DNA of 64,000 bases from SIG299 sp045531955 (GCA_045531955.1 JAZSFC010000022.1:20902-84901), one strand, 5' to 3'. Numbered from the stretch's first letter, positions 1 to 8,679 are shown. The notes: a model not told the origin generated them from the sequence alone. Made by a program: numbers and translations.

Positions 1-292
1 TGGTAACTTCTACGCCACAACGCTCACAGATAACGCCTTTATGACGAATCTTCTTATACTTACCGCAGTGACATTCCCAGTCCTTGCTTGGTCCAAAGAT
101 TTTTTCACAGAAGAGACCGTCTCTTTCCGGCTTTAAGGTTCTGTAGTTGATTGTCTCAGGCTTTGTTACTTCGCCCAGTTCGCCTCTGGAGTTAGTAGCC
201 CAGCTTCTGATTTTCTCAGGTGAAGCCAATCCAATCTTAATCGCGTCATAGGTAATTTCCTTAACGCTGTCATTCATCATATCCATAGACAT
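1..292 (-). CDS. rpoC: RNA polymerase beta' subunit, 5' part only (cut by window edge)
   Basis: This is the first 97 codons of the beta' subunit of RNA polymerase, which forms the catalytic core together with RpoB. The minus-strand ATG at 292-290 is preceded by a GGGAG ribosome binding site (302-306). The reading frame runs off the left edge. The translation reaches the N-terminal zinc finger: a CxC pair, then C-E-R-C-G-V-E-V near the edge, typical of bacterial RpoC. It starts 17 bases after the rpoB stop, so the two are certainly co-transcribed. Identity is very secure; nothing can be said about the rest of the gene. Confidence 0.97.
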   Translation of the reverse strand, partial: MSMDMMNDSVKEITYDAIKIGLASPEKIRSWATNSRGELGEVTKPETINYRTLKPERDGLFCEKIFGPSKDWECHCGKYKKIRHKGVICERCGVEVT

Positions 293-309
293 TCTTTGGC
301 ACTCCCTTC

Positions 310-3300
310 TTATTCGTCATAACCGTCATCAAATCCGGCGTCATCCAGCGGACCGAAATCCATATCATCTTCATCGGTAAACATGCCAAAATCAGCACCG
401 TTTTCCTCAGGATTTACTTCGCTGTAACCGGCATCTGCAAAGCCTTCATCGTAGCGGTAATTGTTTTCACCCTCAATGATTGGAGTCAGGTCTGCATCGC
501 CATAATCGATATTTTCAGTCATAATTACTTCTTCGCCGTTTTCATCAAGTACGGTTACATCCAATGCCAGGGACTGTAATTCCTTTAAGAGTACCTTGAA
601 GGACTCAGGAATACCAGGCTCAGCAATGTTTTCGCCCTTAATGATTGCTTCGTAAGTCTTAACACGTCCGGTAACGTCATCGGACTTAACGGTGAGGATT
701 TCCTGAAGGATGTGAGCCGCACCGTAAGCTTCCAGTGCCCAAACTTCCATTTCACCGAAACGCTGACCACCGAACTGCGCTTTACCACCCAGTGGCTGCT
801 GTGTTACTAAGGAGTAAGGACCTGTGGAACGTGCATGGATCTTATCATCTACTAAGTGATGGAGCTTTAAGTAGTGCATGAAACCAACGGTTACTTCGCC
901 GTCGAATGGTTCGCCGGTTCTACCGTCACGGAGCTGTACCTTACCGTCACGCTTGATTTCTACACCCTTCCACTCATCTCTGTGGTCTAAGTTGTTACCC
1001 AGATATTCCATAATTTCAGGATGAACAATATCCTTATATTTTGCCTGGAATTCTTCCCAGGAAGTGTTAGCGTAATCGTTAGCCATTTCCAGGGTATCCA
1101 TGATATCTTCTTCCTTTGCACCGTCAAATACCGGAGTTGCCACGTTGAAACCAAGCACCTTGGATGCAAGGCTCAAGTGAATTTCCTTAACCTGACCGAT
1201 GTTCATTCGGGAAGGAACGCCGAGAGGATTTAATACGATATCCAGTGGGCGACCGTTCGGAAGGAATGGCATGTCTTCTACCGGAAGTACGCGGGAAACG
1301 ACACCCTTGTTACCGTGACGACCAGCCATCTTATCGCCGACCTGAATCTTTCTCTTCTGGGCAATATATACACGAACTGTCTGATTTACTCCCGGAGGAA
1401 GCTCATCGCCGTTTTCTCTTGTAAATACCTTAGCGTCTACAACAATACCGTATTCGCCGTGTGGTACATGCAGGGAAGTATCTCTTACTTCTCTTGCCTT
1501 TTCACCGAAGATAGCGCGGAGAAGTCTTTCTTCTGCGGTAAGCTCGGTTTCACCCTTTGGTGTTACCTTACCAACCAGAATATCTCTTGCACGTACTTCA
1601 GCACCGATACGGATGATACCACGCTCATCCAGATCCTTTAATACATCCTCACCTACACCAGGAACGTCTCTTGTGATTTCTTCCTTACCAAGCTTGGTGT
1701 CGCGGGATTCTACTTCGTATTCTTCAATATGAATGGAAGTGTAAACATCCTGCTGAACCAGTCTTTCGCTGAGAAGGACAGCATCTTCGTAGTTGTAACC
1801 TTCCCAGGTCATGAAGCCGATAAGAGGATTCTTACCAAGAGCAAGTTCACCGCCTGCAGTGGAAGGACCGTCAGCGATAACCTGACCTGCCTCTACATGC
1901 TCACCCTTTACAACGATAGGTCTCTGGTTGATGCTGGTACCCTGGTTGCTTCGTGCAAACATTAAAAGCTTGTAGGTATCTCTTGTATTGTCATCATTCT
2001 TAATAGTGATTTCGTTAGAAGTAGCACGCTCTACGATACCTGCTTTCTTGGAAACCACGCAGACACCGGAGTCAACCGCTGTCTTTAATTCCATACCGGT
2101 ACCAACTGCAGGAGCCTCTGTAAAAAGAAGCGGAACTGCCTGACGCTGCATGTTGGAACCCATGAGGGCACGGTTAGCATCGTCGTTTTCCAGGAACGGA
2201 ATCATGGCTGTAGCTACAGAGAATACCATCTTAGGAGATACGTCCATAAGATCAACTCTCTTCTTTTCAAACTGGGAAGTTTCTTCACGGAAACGACCGG
2301 ATACATTGGTGTTTACGAAGTATCCGTTTTCGTCCAGTTCTTCATTCGCCTGAGCAACTACATATTTATCTTCTTCATCTGCTGTGATGTAAATTACTTC
2401 ATCTGTTACCTTTGGATTTAAAGGATCAGACTTGTCTAACTTACGGTATGGAGCTTCCAGGAAACCATACTCATTAATTCTTGCATAAGATGCAAGGGAG
2501 TTGATAAGACCGATGTTTGGACCTTCAGGAGTTTCGATAGGACACATTCTGCCGTAGTGGGTGTAGTGTACGTCTCGAACTTCGAAGGATGCACGGTCTC
2601 TGGAAAGACCACCAGGACCCAGAGCGGATAAACGTCTCTTGTGGGTAAGTTCACCCAGTGGGTTATGCTGGTCCATAAACTGGGACAGCTGGGAACTTCC
2701 GAAGAATTCCTTCACTGCTGCAGTTACCGGCTTGATATTGATTAAGTTCTGTGCGGTTACGCCATTGACATCCTGAGTTGTCATTCTTTCACGAACCACA
2801 CGCTCCATTCTGGACAGACCGATTCTGTACTGGTTCTGAAGTAATTCACCAACCGCACGGATACGTCTGTTGCCCAGATGGTCAATATCATCATCGTTAC
2901 CGATGCCGTACTCTAAGTGCATATTATAGTTAATGGAAGCAAAAATATCTTCCTTAGTGATGTGCTTTGGAATGAGGTCAACAATATTCTTCTTTACTGC
3001 CTCAAGTAATTCTTCACGGTCGGTATAAGTATCCAGTAACTCACGAAGCTTTGGATAGTATACTAATTCTGTTACACCAAGTTCTGCCTTGTCGCAGTCA
3101 GGAATGTACTCAGCAATGTCAACCATAAAGTTGGAAAGTACACGACAGTTTCTTTCTGCTGTCTGTACCACAATATAAGGAATTGCTGCGTTCTGAATCT
3201 GAACAGCCAGCTCTTCCGTAATTTCTACGCCTGCTTCTGCCAGGATTTCGCCGTCTGCTGTAATTACATCTTCAGCAAGCTTGAAACCTACGACACGGTT

Positions 3301-4158
3301 CTTGAACGCAAGCTTTTTGTTAAATTTATAACGGCCTACCTTTGCCAAGTCATAACGTCTTGGGTCAAAGAACATGCCTCTGATAAGGGATTCTGCACTG
3401 TCTACGGATAAAGGTTCACCCGGACGGAGCTTTTTGTATAACTCTAATAAACCATCCTGGTAACTTTCAGATGGGTCCTTAGAAAAGCTTGCGGTAAGCT
3501 TTGGCTCTTCACCGAATAAATCTGTAATCTGCTGGTTTGTACCAACTCCGAGCGCACGGATAAGTACAGTGATAGGTACCTTTCTGTTACGGTCTACACG
3601 TACATAAAATACATCGTTGGAATCTGTTTCGTACTCTAACCACGCACCACGGTTAGGAATAACGGTGGAGGAGTACAGAGTCTTACCAATCTTGTCGTGA
3701 CCGATGGCATAGTAGATACCAGGGGAACGTACTAACTGGCTTACGATAACACGCTCTGCACCATTAATAACGAATGTACCTGTTTCTGTCATAATAGGAA
3801 GGTCGCCCATGAAAATGTCGTTTTCTTTAACGCTGCCATTTTCCTTGTTGTAGAGACGAACTTTAACCTTTAAAGGTGCCGCATATGTTGCGTCGCGTTC
3901 TTTACACTCTTCGATTGTGTACTTCTTGTCTTCTTCGCAAAGCTGGAAGTCCACAAACTCAAGACTTAAGTGATTGGAATAATCGGAAATTGGGGAGATA
4001 TCCTCAAACACTTCGTAAAGACCTTCCTTCAGGAACCACTGATAGGAGTCTTTCTGAACTTCAATGAGATTTGGCATCTCAAGAACTTCTTTTTGTTTGG
4101 AATAGCTCATTCTTACGCCTTTTCCGACTTTCATAGGACGGATTCGATTCTTATCCAT
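310..4158 (-). CDS. rpoB: RNA polymerase beta subunit
   Basis: The product is the 1282-residue beta subunit of RNA polymerase. The translation shows family signatures throughout, including GDKMAGRHGNKGVVS in the last third and the fork/rifampicin region near HKRRLSALGPGGL. Length is normal for Clostridia, with an acidic C-terminal tail. The ATG at 4158 has an AGGGGTG ribosome site upstream. rpoC follows 17 bases later. Unusually, rplL is not directly upstream: the next minus-strand genes are a peptide-modification island, and rpoB has a strong promoter of its own at 4277-4305. Transcription of rpoBC is therefore probably independent of rplJL here. Confidence 0.99.
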   Translation of the reverse strand: MDKNRIRPMKVGKGVRMSYSKQKEVLEMPNLIEVQKDSYQWFLKEGLYEVFEDISPISDYSNHLSLEFVDFQLCEEDKKYTIEECKERDATYAAPLKVKVRLYNKENGSVKENDIFMGDLPIMTETGTFVINGAERVIVSQLVRSPGIYYAIGHDKIGKTLYSSTVIPNRGAWLEYETDSNDVFYVRVDRNRKVPITVLIRALGVGTNQQITDLFGEEPKLTASFSKDPSESYQDGLLELYKKLRPGEPLSVDSAESLIRGMFFDPRRYDLAKVGRYKFNKKLAFKNRVVGFKLAEDVITADGEILAEAGVEITEELAVQIQNAAIPYIVVQTAERNCRVLSNFMVDIAEYIPDCDKAELGVTELVYYPKLRELLDTYTDREELLEAVKKNIVDLIPKHITKEDIFASINYNMHLEYGIGNDDDIDHLGNRRIRAVGELLQNQYRIGLSRMERVVRERMTTQDVNGVTAQNLINIKPVTAAVKEFFGSSQLSQFMDQHNPLGELTHKRRLSALGPGGLSRDRASFEVRDVHYTHYGRMCPIETPEGPNIGLINSLASYARINEYGFLEAPYRKLDKSDPLNPKVTDEVIYITADEEDKYVVAQANEELDENGYFVNTNVSGRFREETSQFEKKRVDLMDVSPKMVFSVATAMIPFLENDDANRALMGSNMQRQAVPLLFTEAPAVGTGMELKTAVDSGVCVVSKKAGIVERATSNEITIKNDDNTRDTYKLLMFARSNQGTSINQRPIVVKGEHVEAGQVIADGPSTAGGELALGKNPLIGFMTWEGYNYEDAVLLSERLVQQDVYTSIHIEEYEVESRDTKLGKEEITRDVPGVGEDVLKDLDERGIIRIGAEVRARDILVGKVTPKGETELTAEERLLRAIFGEKAREVRDTSLHVPHGEYGIVVDAKVFTRENGDELPPGVNQTVRVYIAQKRKIQVGDKMAGRHGNKGVVSRVLPVEDMPFLPNGRPLDIVLNPLGVPSRMNIGQVKEIHLSLASKVLGFNVATPVFDGAKEEDIMDTLEMANDYANTSWEEFQAKYKDIVHPEIMEYLGNNLDHRDEWKGVEIKRDGKVQLRDGRTGEPFDGEVTVGFMHYLKLHHLVDDKIHARSTGPYSLVTQQPLGGKAQFGGQRFGEMEVWALEAYGAAHILQEILTVKSDDVTGRVKTYEAIIKGENIAEPGIPESFKVLLKELQSLALDVTVLDENGEEVIMTENIDYGDADLTPIIEGENNYRYDEGFADAGYSEVNPEENGADFGMFTDEDDMDFGPLDDAGFDDGYDE

Positions 4159-4276
4159 TTGACGTTGTCACCCCTTATATTTTTTGTGTGAACACTAAAT
4201 AGGGCTTTTCAAATACCACATAATATGCTATAATTAAGCATAGTGGCACAGCTTACCATATTAAAGTGCATCTTAC

Positions 4277-4305
4277 ATGGTATCACAAACAATTCAAGCT
4301 GTCAA
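4277..4305 (-). promoter_or_regulatory. rpoBC promoter (TTGACA-17-TACCAT)
   Basis: On the minus strand a consensus -35 box TTGACA (4305-4300) is followed after 17 bases by TACCAT (4282-4277). This predicts a start near 4270 and a leader of about 110 bases before rpoB. It explains how rpoBC is expressed although rplJL lies 19 kb upstream and ends in its own terminator. Confidence 0.75.
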
Positions 4306-4360
4306 TACCTTTTTTCGAAAAATTTTCCAGTATAAATTTTCTGTATTCATGTACATAATA

Positions 4361-4398
4361 AAATTGACACTACTATCTTTAACTTGCAGTGTCAATTT
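4361..4398. repeat. 10-bp inverted repeat between ABC transporter gene and rpoB
   Basis: AAATTGACAC (4361-4370) and GTGTCAATTT (4389-4398) are perfect inverted copies separated by 18 bases, starting just after the stop codon at 4406. It could be a weak end-of-operon hairpin for the ABC transporter gene, but the stem is AT-rich and no T-run follows on the minus strand. Each arm also contains TTGACA, so it may instead be a second weak promoter/operator region for rpoB. Confidence 0.4.
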
Positions 4399-4405
4399 CA
4401 TATCA

Positions 4406-6016
4406 TCACATTACTATTTTTTCATCACACATCTGCACTACTGCCTCGTCATGCGTCACCACAAATATAATGCGCTTCTCTTTCTCCTTTTCCAACAACT
4501 CCACAAACTGCTTTGTTCCTTCTTCATCTAAAGCACTGGTTGGTTCATCAAAAATTAATATATCCGAATTACGCAGTAACGCGCGTACAATTGCAATTCT
4601 CTGCTTTTGCCCTCCACTTAAATTATTAGACTGAGAATTTATCAAAGTTTCAAAGCCCTGAGGCATTTCTTTTATAAAATCAAGAAATACATATTCCTCC
4701 AATTCCTCTACTGACTTTCTTTTCTCCTCCTGCCCATAAAACAAATTATTATAAATCGTATCTTCTATTAACATAGGTTCCTGATTTACAAATCCAATAT
4801 TATTTTTTCTCAGCTTTTCTACATCTAGTTCCTCAATCGCACAATTATTCCAAAAAATGTTTCCATGCTGCTTTCTTAAAATTCCAAGCAATAGCAGCAT
4901 AAGAGTTGTTTTCCCCGATCCATTTCCTCCGACAATAGCATAACTGTGTCCCTTAGTAAACTTACAGGATATTTTTTTCACCACATCTTTTTCTCCATAA
5001 GAAAAAGAAACCTTATCCAAGCTAATACAGTGAACCTTATCCAACGTTCTCTCACCATTCGACTCCTTGGGCATACCCAGCATCTGCTGTAATCGATCCA
5101 CAGAAACACGATAAGTTTGATACATACTTCCTCCCTGTATCACATACTTTGCACAATTTAAAAGTTGCTGAATATACAGCAGGGAAACCGTAAAAATCTT
5201 CAGAACATCCATATTCCTTCCAGAACTTATCATGAATAAAATACCAACTAACATTAAAAGAAAAATTCTTCCCCATGTCGTAGATAAATTGTTAATCAAA
5301 TTTTGAAAATCTAATTGCTTTACTGCATTTTTTACATAGCGTTCTCCTTTATTCCCAAGCTCTTTTTTTACTGCCACTTGCCACGAATTCAACTTAATCA
5401 ATAATACATTTGACATTTTCCCAATAACAAAAGATAAAAATGCGGAACGTTCTGCTGATGCAAGCTTTTGCAAGTAGTAATACTTCTTTTGCGACAACAA
5501 ATATAAAACCACATAAAACGCAACACATATAATAGCGGCTATTCCAATAAATATATTTGTCTTTAGCAGCAAAACAGTAAGAATGATGATTTCCCCAAAC
5601 TGTAATACCAGCAATGGTATCTTTTCAACAAAAAAGTCCATCACATATACTATGTCATTATGAACAATCTGTACCAAATAGCTTGAATTCTGTTTCAGCA
5701 AACTTTCATATTCAGTATGTATCAACATTTCAACAGCGTCCGCTTCAGCCCCTACAACTGCCATATTCGACAATTTGTAATTGTAATGACCAAACAAATA
5801 AGTTCCTGACATTTCCAGTATAATTACACCGCAAAAAAGAACTACCCACTGTAAAAAAACATTTTGCGACATAATTCCCAGTCCTGCAGTCATCTCCGAC
5901 AAAAATTTTGGTATTAATAATTGACTTATTACTACCCCTGCATACGCAAGACACAAAATGCTATATTGCACCTTATAGCGCATAATATATCGAAAAAACT
6001 CATATTTTTTTTTCAT
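4406..6016 (-). CDS. ABC exporter (membrane + ATPase half-transporter) of the peptide island
   Basis: This 536-residue half-transporter probably exports the modified peptide encoded at 6813-6941. Residues about 15-300 hold five or six hydrophobic segments of an ABC exporter membrane domain. The ATPase domain has Walker A GGNGSGKT (363-370), a Q-loop (FVNQEP), the signature LSGGQKQR, Walker B ILIFDEPTSALD and an H-loop (VVTHD). There is no N-terminal C39 peptidase, so leader removal must be done elsewhere, plausibly by the neighbouring HExxH protein. Start ATG at 6016 has an AAGGGGAG ribosome site. The gene is the last of a minus-strand operon, 35 bases after the peptidase gene. It is AT-rich compared with rpoB. 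The transport class is secure; the substrate is inferred from context. Confidence 0.85.
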   Translation of the reverse strand: MKKKYEFFRYIMRYKVQYSILCLAYAGVVISQLLIPKFLSEMTAGLGIMSQNVFLQWVVLFCGVIILEMSGTYLFGHYNYKLSNMAVVGAEADAVEMLIHTEYESLLKQNSSYLVQIVHNDIVYVMDFFVEKIPLLVLQFGEIIILTVLLLKTNIFIGIAAIICVAFYVVLYLLSQKKYYYLQKLASAERSAFLSFVIGKMSNVLLIKLNSWQVAVKKELGNKGERYVKNAVKQLDFQNLINNLSTTWGRIFLLMLVGILFMISSGRNMDVLKIFTVSLLYIQQLLNCAKYVIQGGSMYQTYRVSVDRLQQMLGMPKESNGERTLDKVHCISLDKVSFSYGEKDVVKKISCKFTKGHSYAIVGGNGSGKTTLMLLLLGILRKQHGNIFWNNCAIEELDVEKLRKNNIGFVNQEPMLIEDTIYNNLFYGQEEKRKSVEELEEYVFLDFIKEMPQGFETLINSQSNNLSGGQKQRIAIVRALLRNSDILIFDEPTSALDEEGTKQFVELLEKEKEKRIIFVVTHDEAVVQMCDEKIVM

Positions 6017-6051
6017 AGTTAGTCTCCCCTTCTTAGAATAATGTCATCTTT

Positions 6052-6735
6052 CTAACACAAAAACAAACTATGTTCTGCTATCTTCCTTACGTCTTGGCTC
6101 TTTTTTAACCATCTATACAAGGATTCCTCTAAACAATTTTCATCTACACACATACAAAATTCATTTAAATAACAGTATCGTTCTTCTATAGAAATATCAC
6201 ATCTATTTATACTAAATACTTTTTCCAAAATATAATGCTCCAGAAAAATTACTGCTTCTTCTTCCAGTTCTTTATCTATTTTATTACGATATAGTTCTTC
6301 ATATCGTCTAAAAATATAATCCATTTCAATATGCACTATTTCATGCGTCAAAATTGATATTGTTCTCTCCACTGGCTTATCATATTCTACATATATATAA
6401 TATATGTTCCCGACCTTTTGTGCAAAACCACTATATTTTGACAAATCTTCCCCTAAAATTTCTGTAGAAATCAAAACACACTTTATATCATCTAAAGATA
6501 TATAATCTACCCCTTGTTTTTTCAGCCATTTTTGCAAAGCTTCATCATAATTGATTTTATCCAGCACATCAAGTATTTCTTTACTGCTTTCACGTTTATC
6601 CGGTCTTCCATTACACTGTATTGCCACAAGCATCCGACGTGCAAATTCATTAAAACCGCTGTTTCTTCCTTGCAATATTTCAATATTATATTTAGCAATA
6701 TTTTTTTCAATATTCTCACAAAAAACAAATTTCAT
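6052..6735 (-). CDS. HExxH metallopeptidase-like protein of the peptide island
   Basis: The 227-residue product has the zinc-peptidase motif HEIVH (131-135) in a predicted helix, followed 20-25 residues later by a Glu-rich helix (ELEEEA, about 157-162) that could supply the third ligand as in gluzincins. No signal peptide is visible, so it should act in the cytoplasm. Its place between the precursor-peptide gene and the exporter gene suggests that it cleaves the leader from the modified peptide; this is inference. I chose ATG 6735 because GGAG lies 7-8 bases upstream. The longer frame to 6789 would start inside the hairpin at 6761-6787. Family assignment beyond HExxH is not possible by eye. 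Confidence 0.7.
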   Translation of the reverse strand: MKFVFCENIEKNIAKYNIEILQGRNSGFNEFARRMLVAIQCNGRPDKRESSKEILDVLDKINYDEALQKWLKKQGVDYISLDDIKCVLISTEILGEDLSKYSGFAQKVGNIYYIYVEYDKPVERTISILTHEIVHIEMDYIFRRYEELYRNKIDKELEEEAVIFLEHYILEKVFSINRCDISIEERYCYLNEFCMCVDENCLEESLYRWLKKSQDVRKIAEHSLFLC

Positions 6736-6760
6736 ACTTCCACTCCTAATAGAGTATTTT

Positions 6761-6787
6761 GGCACTGTTGCAGAATGCAACAGTGCC
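6761..6787. promoter_or_regulatory. Perfect 12-bp hairpin between precursor gene and peptidase gene
   Basis: GGCACTGTTGCA (6761-6772) and TGCAACAGTGCC (6776-6787) pair perfectly around a 3-base loop. On the minus strand it is followed by AAAATA rather than a T-run, so it is not a simple terminator. It lies 25 bases after the precursor stop codon. It may partly attenuate or process the transcript, so that the precursor is made in excess over peptidase and exporter. Confidence 0.6.
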
Positions 6788-6812
6788 AATGATACACATC
6801 CTAATCAAACTA

Positions 6813-6941
6813 CTAAAAATCATCGAGACTGACATAATCTGGTGAATTGATATGTGTATTAGAATGAATATCAACGTGCTCTCCAAGCACTTCGCTGTTC
6901 TCAACAGCAAACAGTATTTCTCTAACTTCTAAATTTGTCAT
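6813..6941 (-). CDS. Cysteine-free RiPP precursor peptide with aromatic-X-X repeats
   Basis: A 42-codon gene 21 bases after the radical SAM gene, with a strong AAAGGAGG ribosome site (6951-6958) before ATG 6941. The N-terminal half (MTNLEVREILFAVENSE...) looks like a leader with an amphipathic helix. The C-terminal half contains H22-V-D24, H26-S-N28, H30-I-N32 and Y36-V-S38: an aromatic or imidazole residue, any residue, then Asp/Asn/Ser, the first three spaced exactly four apart. There is no cysteine, which excludes thioether (sactipeptide or ranthipeptide) chemistry. Three-residue cyclophane formation by rSAM/SPASM enzymes is known on such motifs, so I infer a triceptide-like precursor. The gene is real by position and ribosome site; the chemistry is a hypothesis. 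Confidence 0.75.
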   Translation of the reverse strand: MTNLEVREILFAVENSEVLGEHVDIHSNTHINSPDYVSLDDF

Positions 6942-6962
6942 AACTTTTACCTCCTTTCTGAA

Positions 6963-8327
6963 CTAATAATTGTATTGTAAGTAATTCATTACAGTCTCAT
7001 TATTCTCCCCTGCAAACCACATCAATTCATGCAATACATATTTGTTGAATTCACAAAATGTATTTTGAGTATGTACTATATTCTCTGCTTCCATCTCTTT
7101 ACATGGACATGTATAACAAAATTTCTTCCATGGACACAGTTTGCATTCCTTAATTTCACAAGTTTTCCTTTTTTGAATTTCGTTTATCCAATTATTTTGA
7201 TTAATGTGACTTTGCAATTCCTCAACAGTCTCATTTACCGTTCCCAACTTTCCCTGCTGAATATAACAACTTTGCTGACATGCATATATATCTCCATTCG
7301 CAGTAAAATACAACTGATTTCTCCCCGAACCGCATGGTTCTTTATAACACATAAAAGGATTATACAGATACAGACTCATAAAATAATAGTGTAAATTGGC
7401 TTCATAATACTTTTTCCCATCCAACATTTTTTTGCAATACTCAACATACTCCCTCGCCAATTCTTTTAGTCCCACTTCTTCGTCAACACAATTACCTCGT
7501 CCCAATGTTCTCTTTAAATTAGTTCGGTACTGTTTGCACCCTGTATACTGTAATAATTCTATGGTATTTTCATACTGTCCTTTTTGACATATCACAGATA
7601 AGGTAGAATATGGCACATGATACTGCTTTAAAACATTAATTGTATTTAATATAATTTCAAAAGTTTCATCGCCATTCGGAAAAACTCTCTTTTTATTGTA
7701 TTCCTGAGTTCCATCTAGGCTAATTCCAACTGAAAAATTATATTTCTTCAAAAAACTTGCCATCTCATCTGTCATAAGTGTTCCATTTGTTTGCATAGTA
7801 AAACGTACTTTTTTATCTCTTTCATTCGCTAACTCAATTATTCTTGGAACGGCATTTTTTATCATTGCAAAATTTAATGTGGCTTCTCCTCCATTAAATT
7901 CTATATTTACAGTGTCTGCACATTTTTCTAAGTTCATAAATAAATCCACTGCTTTCAATGCAGTTTCTATTGTCATATTACAACCTTTCACCTGTGCATC
8001 TTCAAAACAATATTTACACTGCATATTGCACTTCTCTGATGTTTCAAAAATCAGCAAACGAAATTTGTCATCCACCTCTGTAGGCATATTTATTTCATCT
8101 AACATTTTATCCTTTAATAAAGTTTCATATACTTTCCGTGTTTTGGAAAGGATAACCCCCCCTTCATTTTGTATCATATCAAAAAGTTCATTATATTCCT
8201 CATCAATCTTCCATACACCAGTGTCTATATTTAATACTAACGTTTTATTATTTCGCTGTTCAATATAAAAATGGTATTCTTTTTCCTCACCCTCAATACA
8301 AAGCGTAGTATAGTTTGTATCCAACAT
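6963..8327 (-). CDS. Radical SAM/SPASM peptide maturase
   Basis: The 454-residue enzyme has the radical SAM cluster motif C100-x3-C104-x2-C107 and a GGEAT motif (146-150) for SAM binding. A SPASM region carries many cysteines (about C327, C332, C350, C354, C390, C395, C398, C404, C407, C409, C425) for two auxiliary 4Fe-4S clusters. Residues 1-85 precede the barrel and may recognise the leader peptide. The architecture is that of peptide-modifying enzymes, and the substrate is almost surely the peptide encoded directly downstream. As that peptide lacks Cys, C-C or C-N crosslinking is more likely than thioether formation. An anaerobic sulfatase maturase is less likely, as no sulfatase gene is present. 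ATG 8327 has a weak GAGAGAAGA site. First gene of the operon rSAM-precursor-peptidase-exporter. Confidence 0.88.
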   Translation of the reverse strand: MLDTNYTTLCIEGEEKEYHFYIEQRNNKTLVLNIDTGVWKIDEEYNELFDMIQNEGGVILSKTRKVYETLLKDKMLDEINMPTEVDDKFRLLIFETSEKCNMQCKYCFEDAQVKGCNMTIETALKAVDLFMNLEKCADTVNIEFNGGEATLNFAMIKNAVPRIIELANERDKKVRFTMQTNGTLMTDEMASFLKKYNFSVGISLDGTQEYNKKRVFPNGDETFEIILNTINVLKQYHVPYSTLSVICQKGQYENTIELLQYTGCKQYRTNLKRTLGRGNCVDEEVGLKELAREYVEYCKKMLDGKKYYEANLHYYFMSLYLYNPFMCYKEPCGSGRNQLYFTANGDIYACQQSCYIQQGKLGTVNETVEELQSHINQNNWINEIQKRKTCEIKECKLCPWKKFCYTCPCKEMEAENIVHTQNTFCEFNKYVLHELMWFAGENNETVMNYLQYNY

Positions 8328-8363
8328 AAATCTTCTCTCTTTCTTAATTCATTTGACACTCTA

Positions 8364-8369
8364 ATTATA
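8364..8369 (-). promoter_or_regulatory. -10 box (TATAAT) for the peptide-modification operon
   Basis: A perfect minus-strand TATAAT lies about 37 bases upstream of the radical SAM start. No good -35 box stands 16-18 bases further up; at best TAGGAA matches 3 of 6, and a 55-base palindrome begins right there (8389). This arrangement fits a promoter that needs an activator, possibly one of the HTH regulators nearby. Confidence 0.55.
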
Positions 8370-8388
8370 GCGAATGGACTTTTCTTTT

Positions 8389-8443
8389 CCTATAACAACA
8401 CAGGGACAAATTTCGTCGAAATTTGTCCCTGTTTTGTTATAGG
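8389..8443. promoter_or_regulatory. 55-base near-perfect palindrome in the divergent promoter region
   Basis: Two 27-base arms (8389-8415 and 8417-8443) around a single base pair at 26 of 27 positions (only C8399/T8433 mismatched). The arms contain CAGGGACAAATTTCG and its complement. On the plus strand CTTTTTCTTT follows, so it could work as a terminator/attenuator ahead of the small secreted-peptide gene at 8516. It also abuts the -35 region of the radical SAM promoter and could be an operator. No plus-strand gene exists upstream that would need an ordinary terminator. Confidence 0.65.
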
Positions 8444-8515
8444 CTTTTTCTTTCAAATCCACTACGTTTAAAGTAGCGGCAAACGCAATACTATTTATTT
8501 TAGGAGGGTACTCTC

Positions 8516-8677
8516 ATGAAAAAAACTTTAAAATCACTCACTGTATTTTTATTACTCTTTACATTTCTTAGCGCCAGAACTCCGATTCATCCACCATTTT
8601 CATCAAACGCAGGCTTCGGAATCGAACTTTGTTCTGACGATGACGAAAATGGATATGAAATTATCTCATTAGAATAA
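8516..8677 (+). CDS. Small secreted peptide, candidate signalling peptide of the RRNPP pair
   Basis: This 53-codon gene has a strong TAGGAGGG ribosome site before ATG 8516. The product begins with MKKTLKSLTVFLLLFTFLSA, a clear signal-peptide-like stretch. A short polar tail follows, rich in Asp/Glu near its end and with one Cys (C39). It is the only plus-strand gene in the area and ends 2 bases from the convergent stop of the HTH/TPR regulator at 8680. A small exported pro-peptide next to a TPR-type regulator is the usual layout of PlcR/PapR-like or Rgg/SHP-like signalling. The role is inferred from layout only; it might also be a small secreted effector. Confidence 0.6.
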   Translation: MKKTLKSLTVFLLLFTFLSARTPIHPPFSSNAGFGIELCSDDDENGYEIISLE

Positions 8678-8679
8678 TT

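Noticed and set aside
6813..6941. Reading the RiPP precursor as a sactipeptide, ranthipeptide or lanthipeptide
   Set aside because: The peptide has no Cys, and no LanB/LanC/LanM-type gene is nearby.
8491..8496. TACTAT as -10 box for the secreted-peptide gene
   Set aside because: It would place the transcription start at the ribosome binding site (8502-8508), leaving no room for a leader.
8516..8677. Reading the small secreted peptide as an AgrD-type cyclic-peptide precursor
   Set aside because: There is no AgrB-like protease gene nearby, and the signal-peptide-like N-terminus fits ordinary export.
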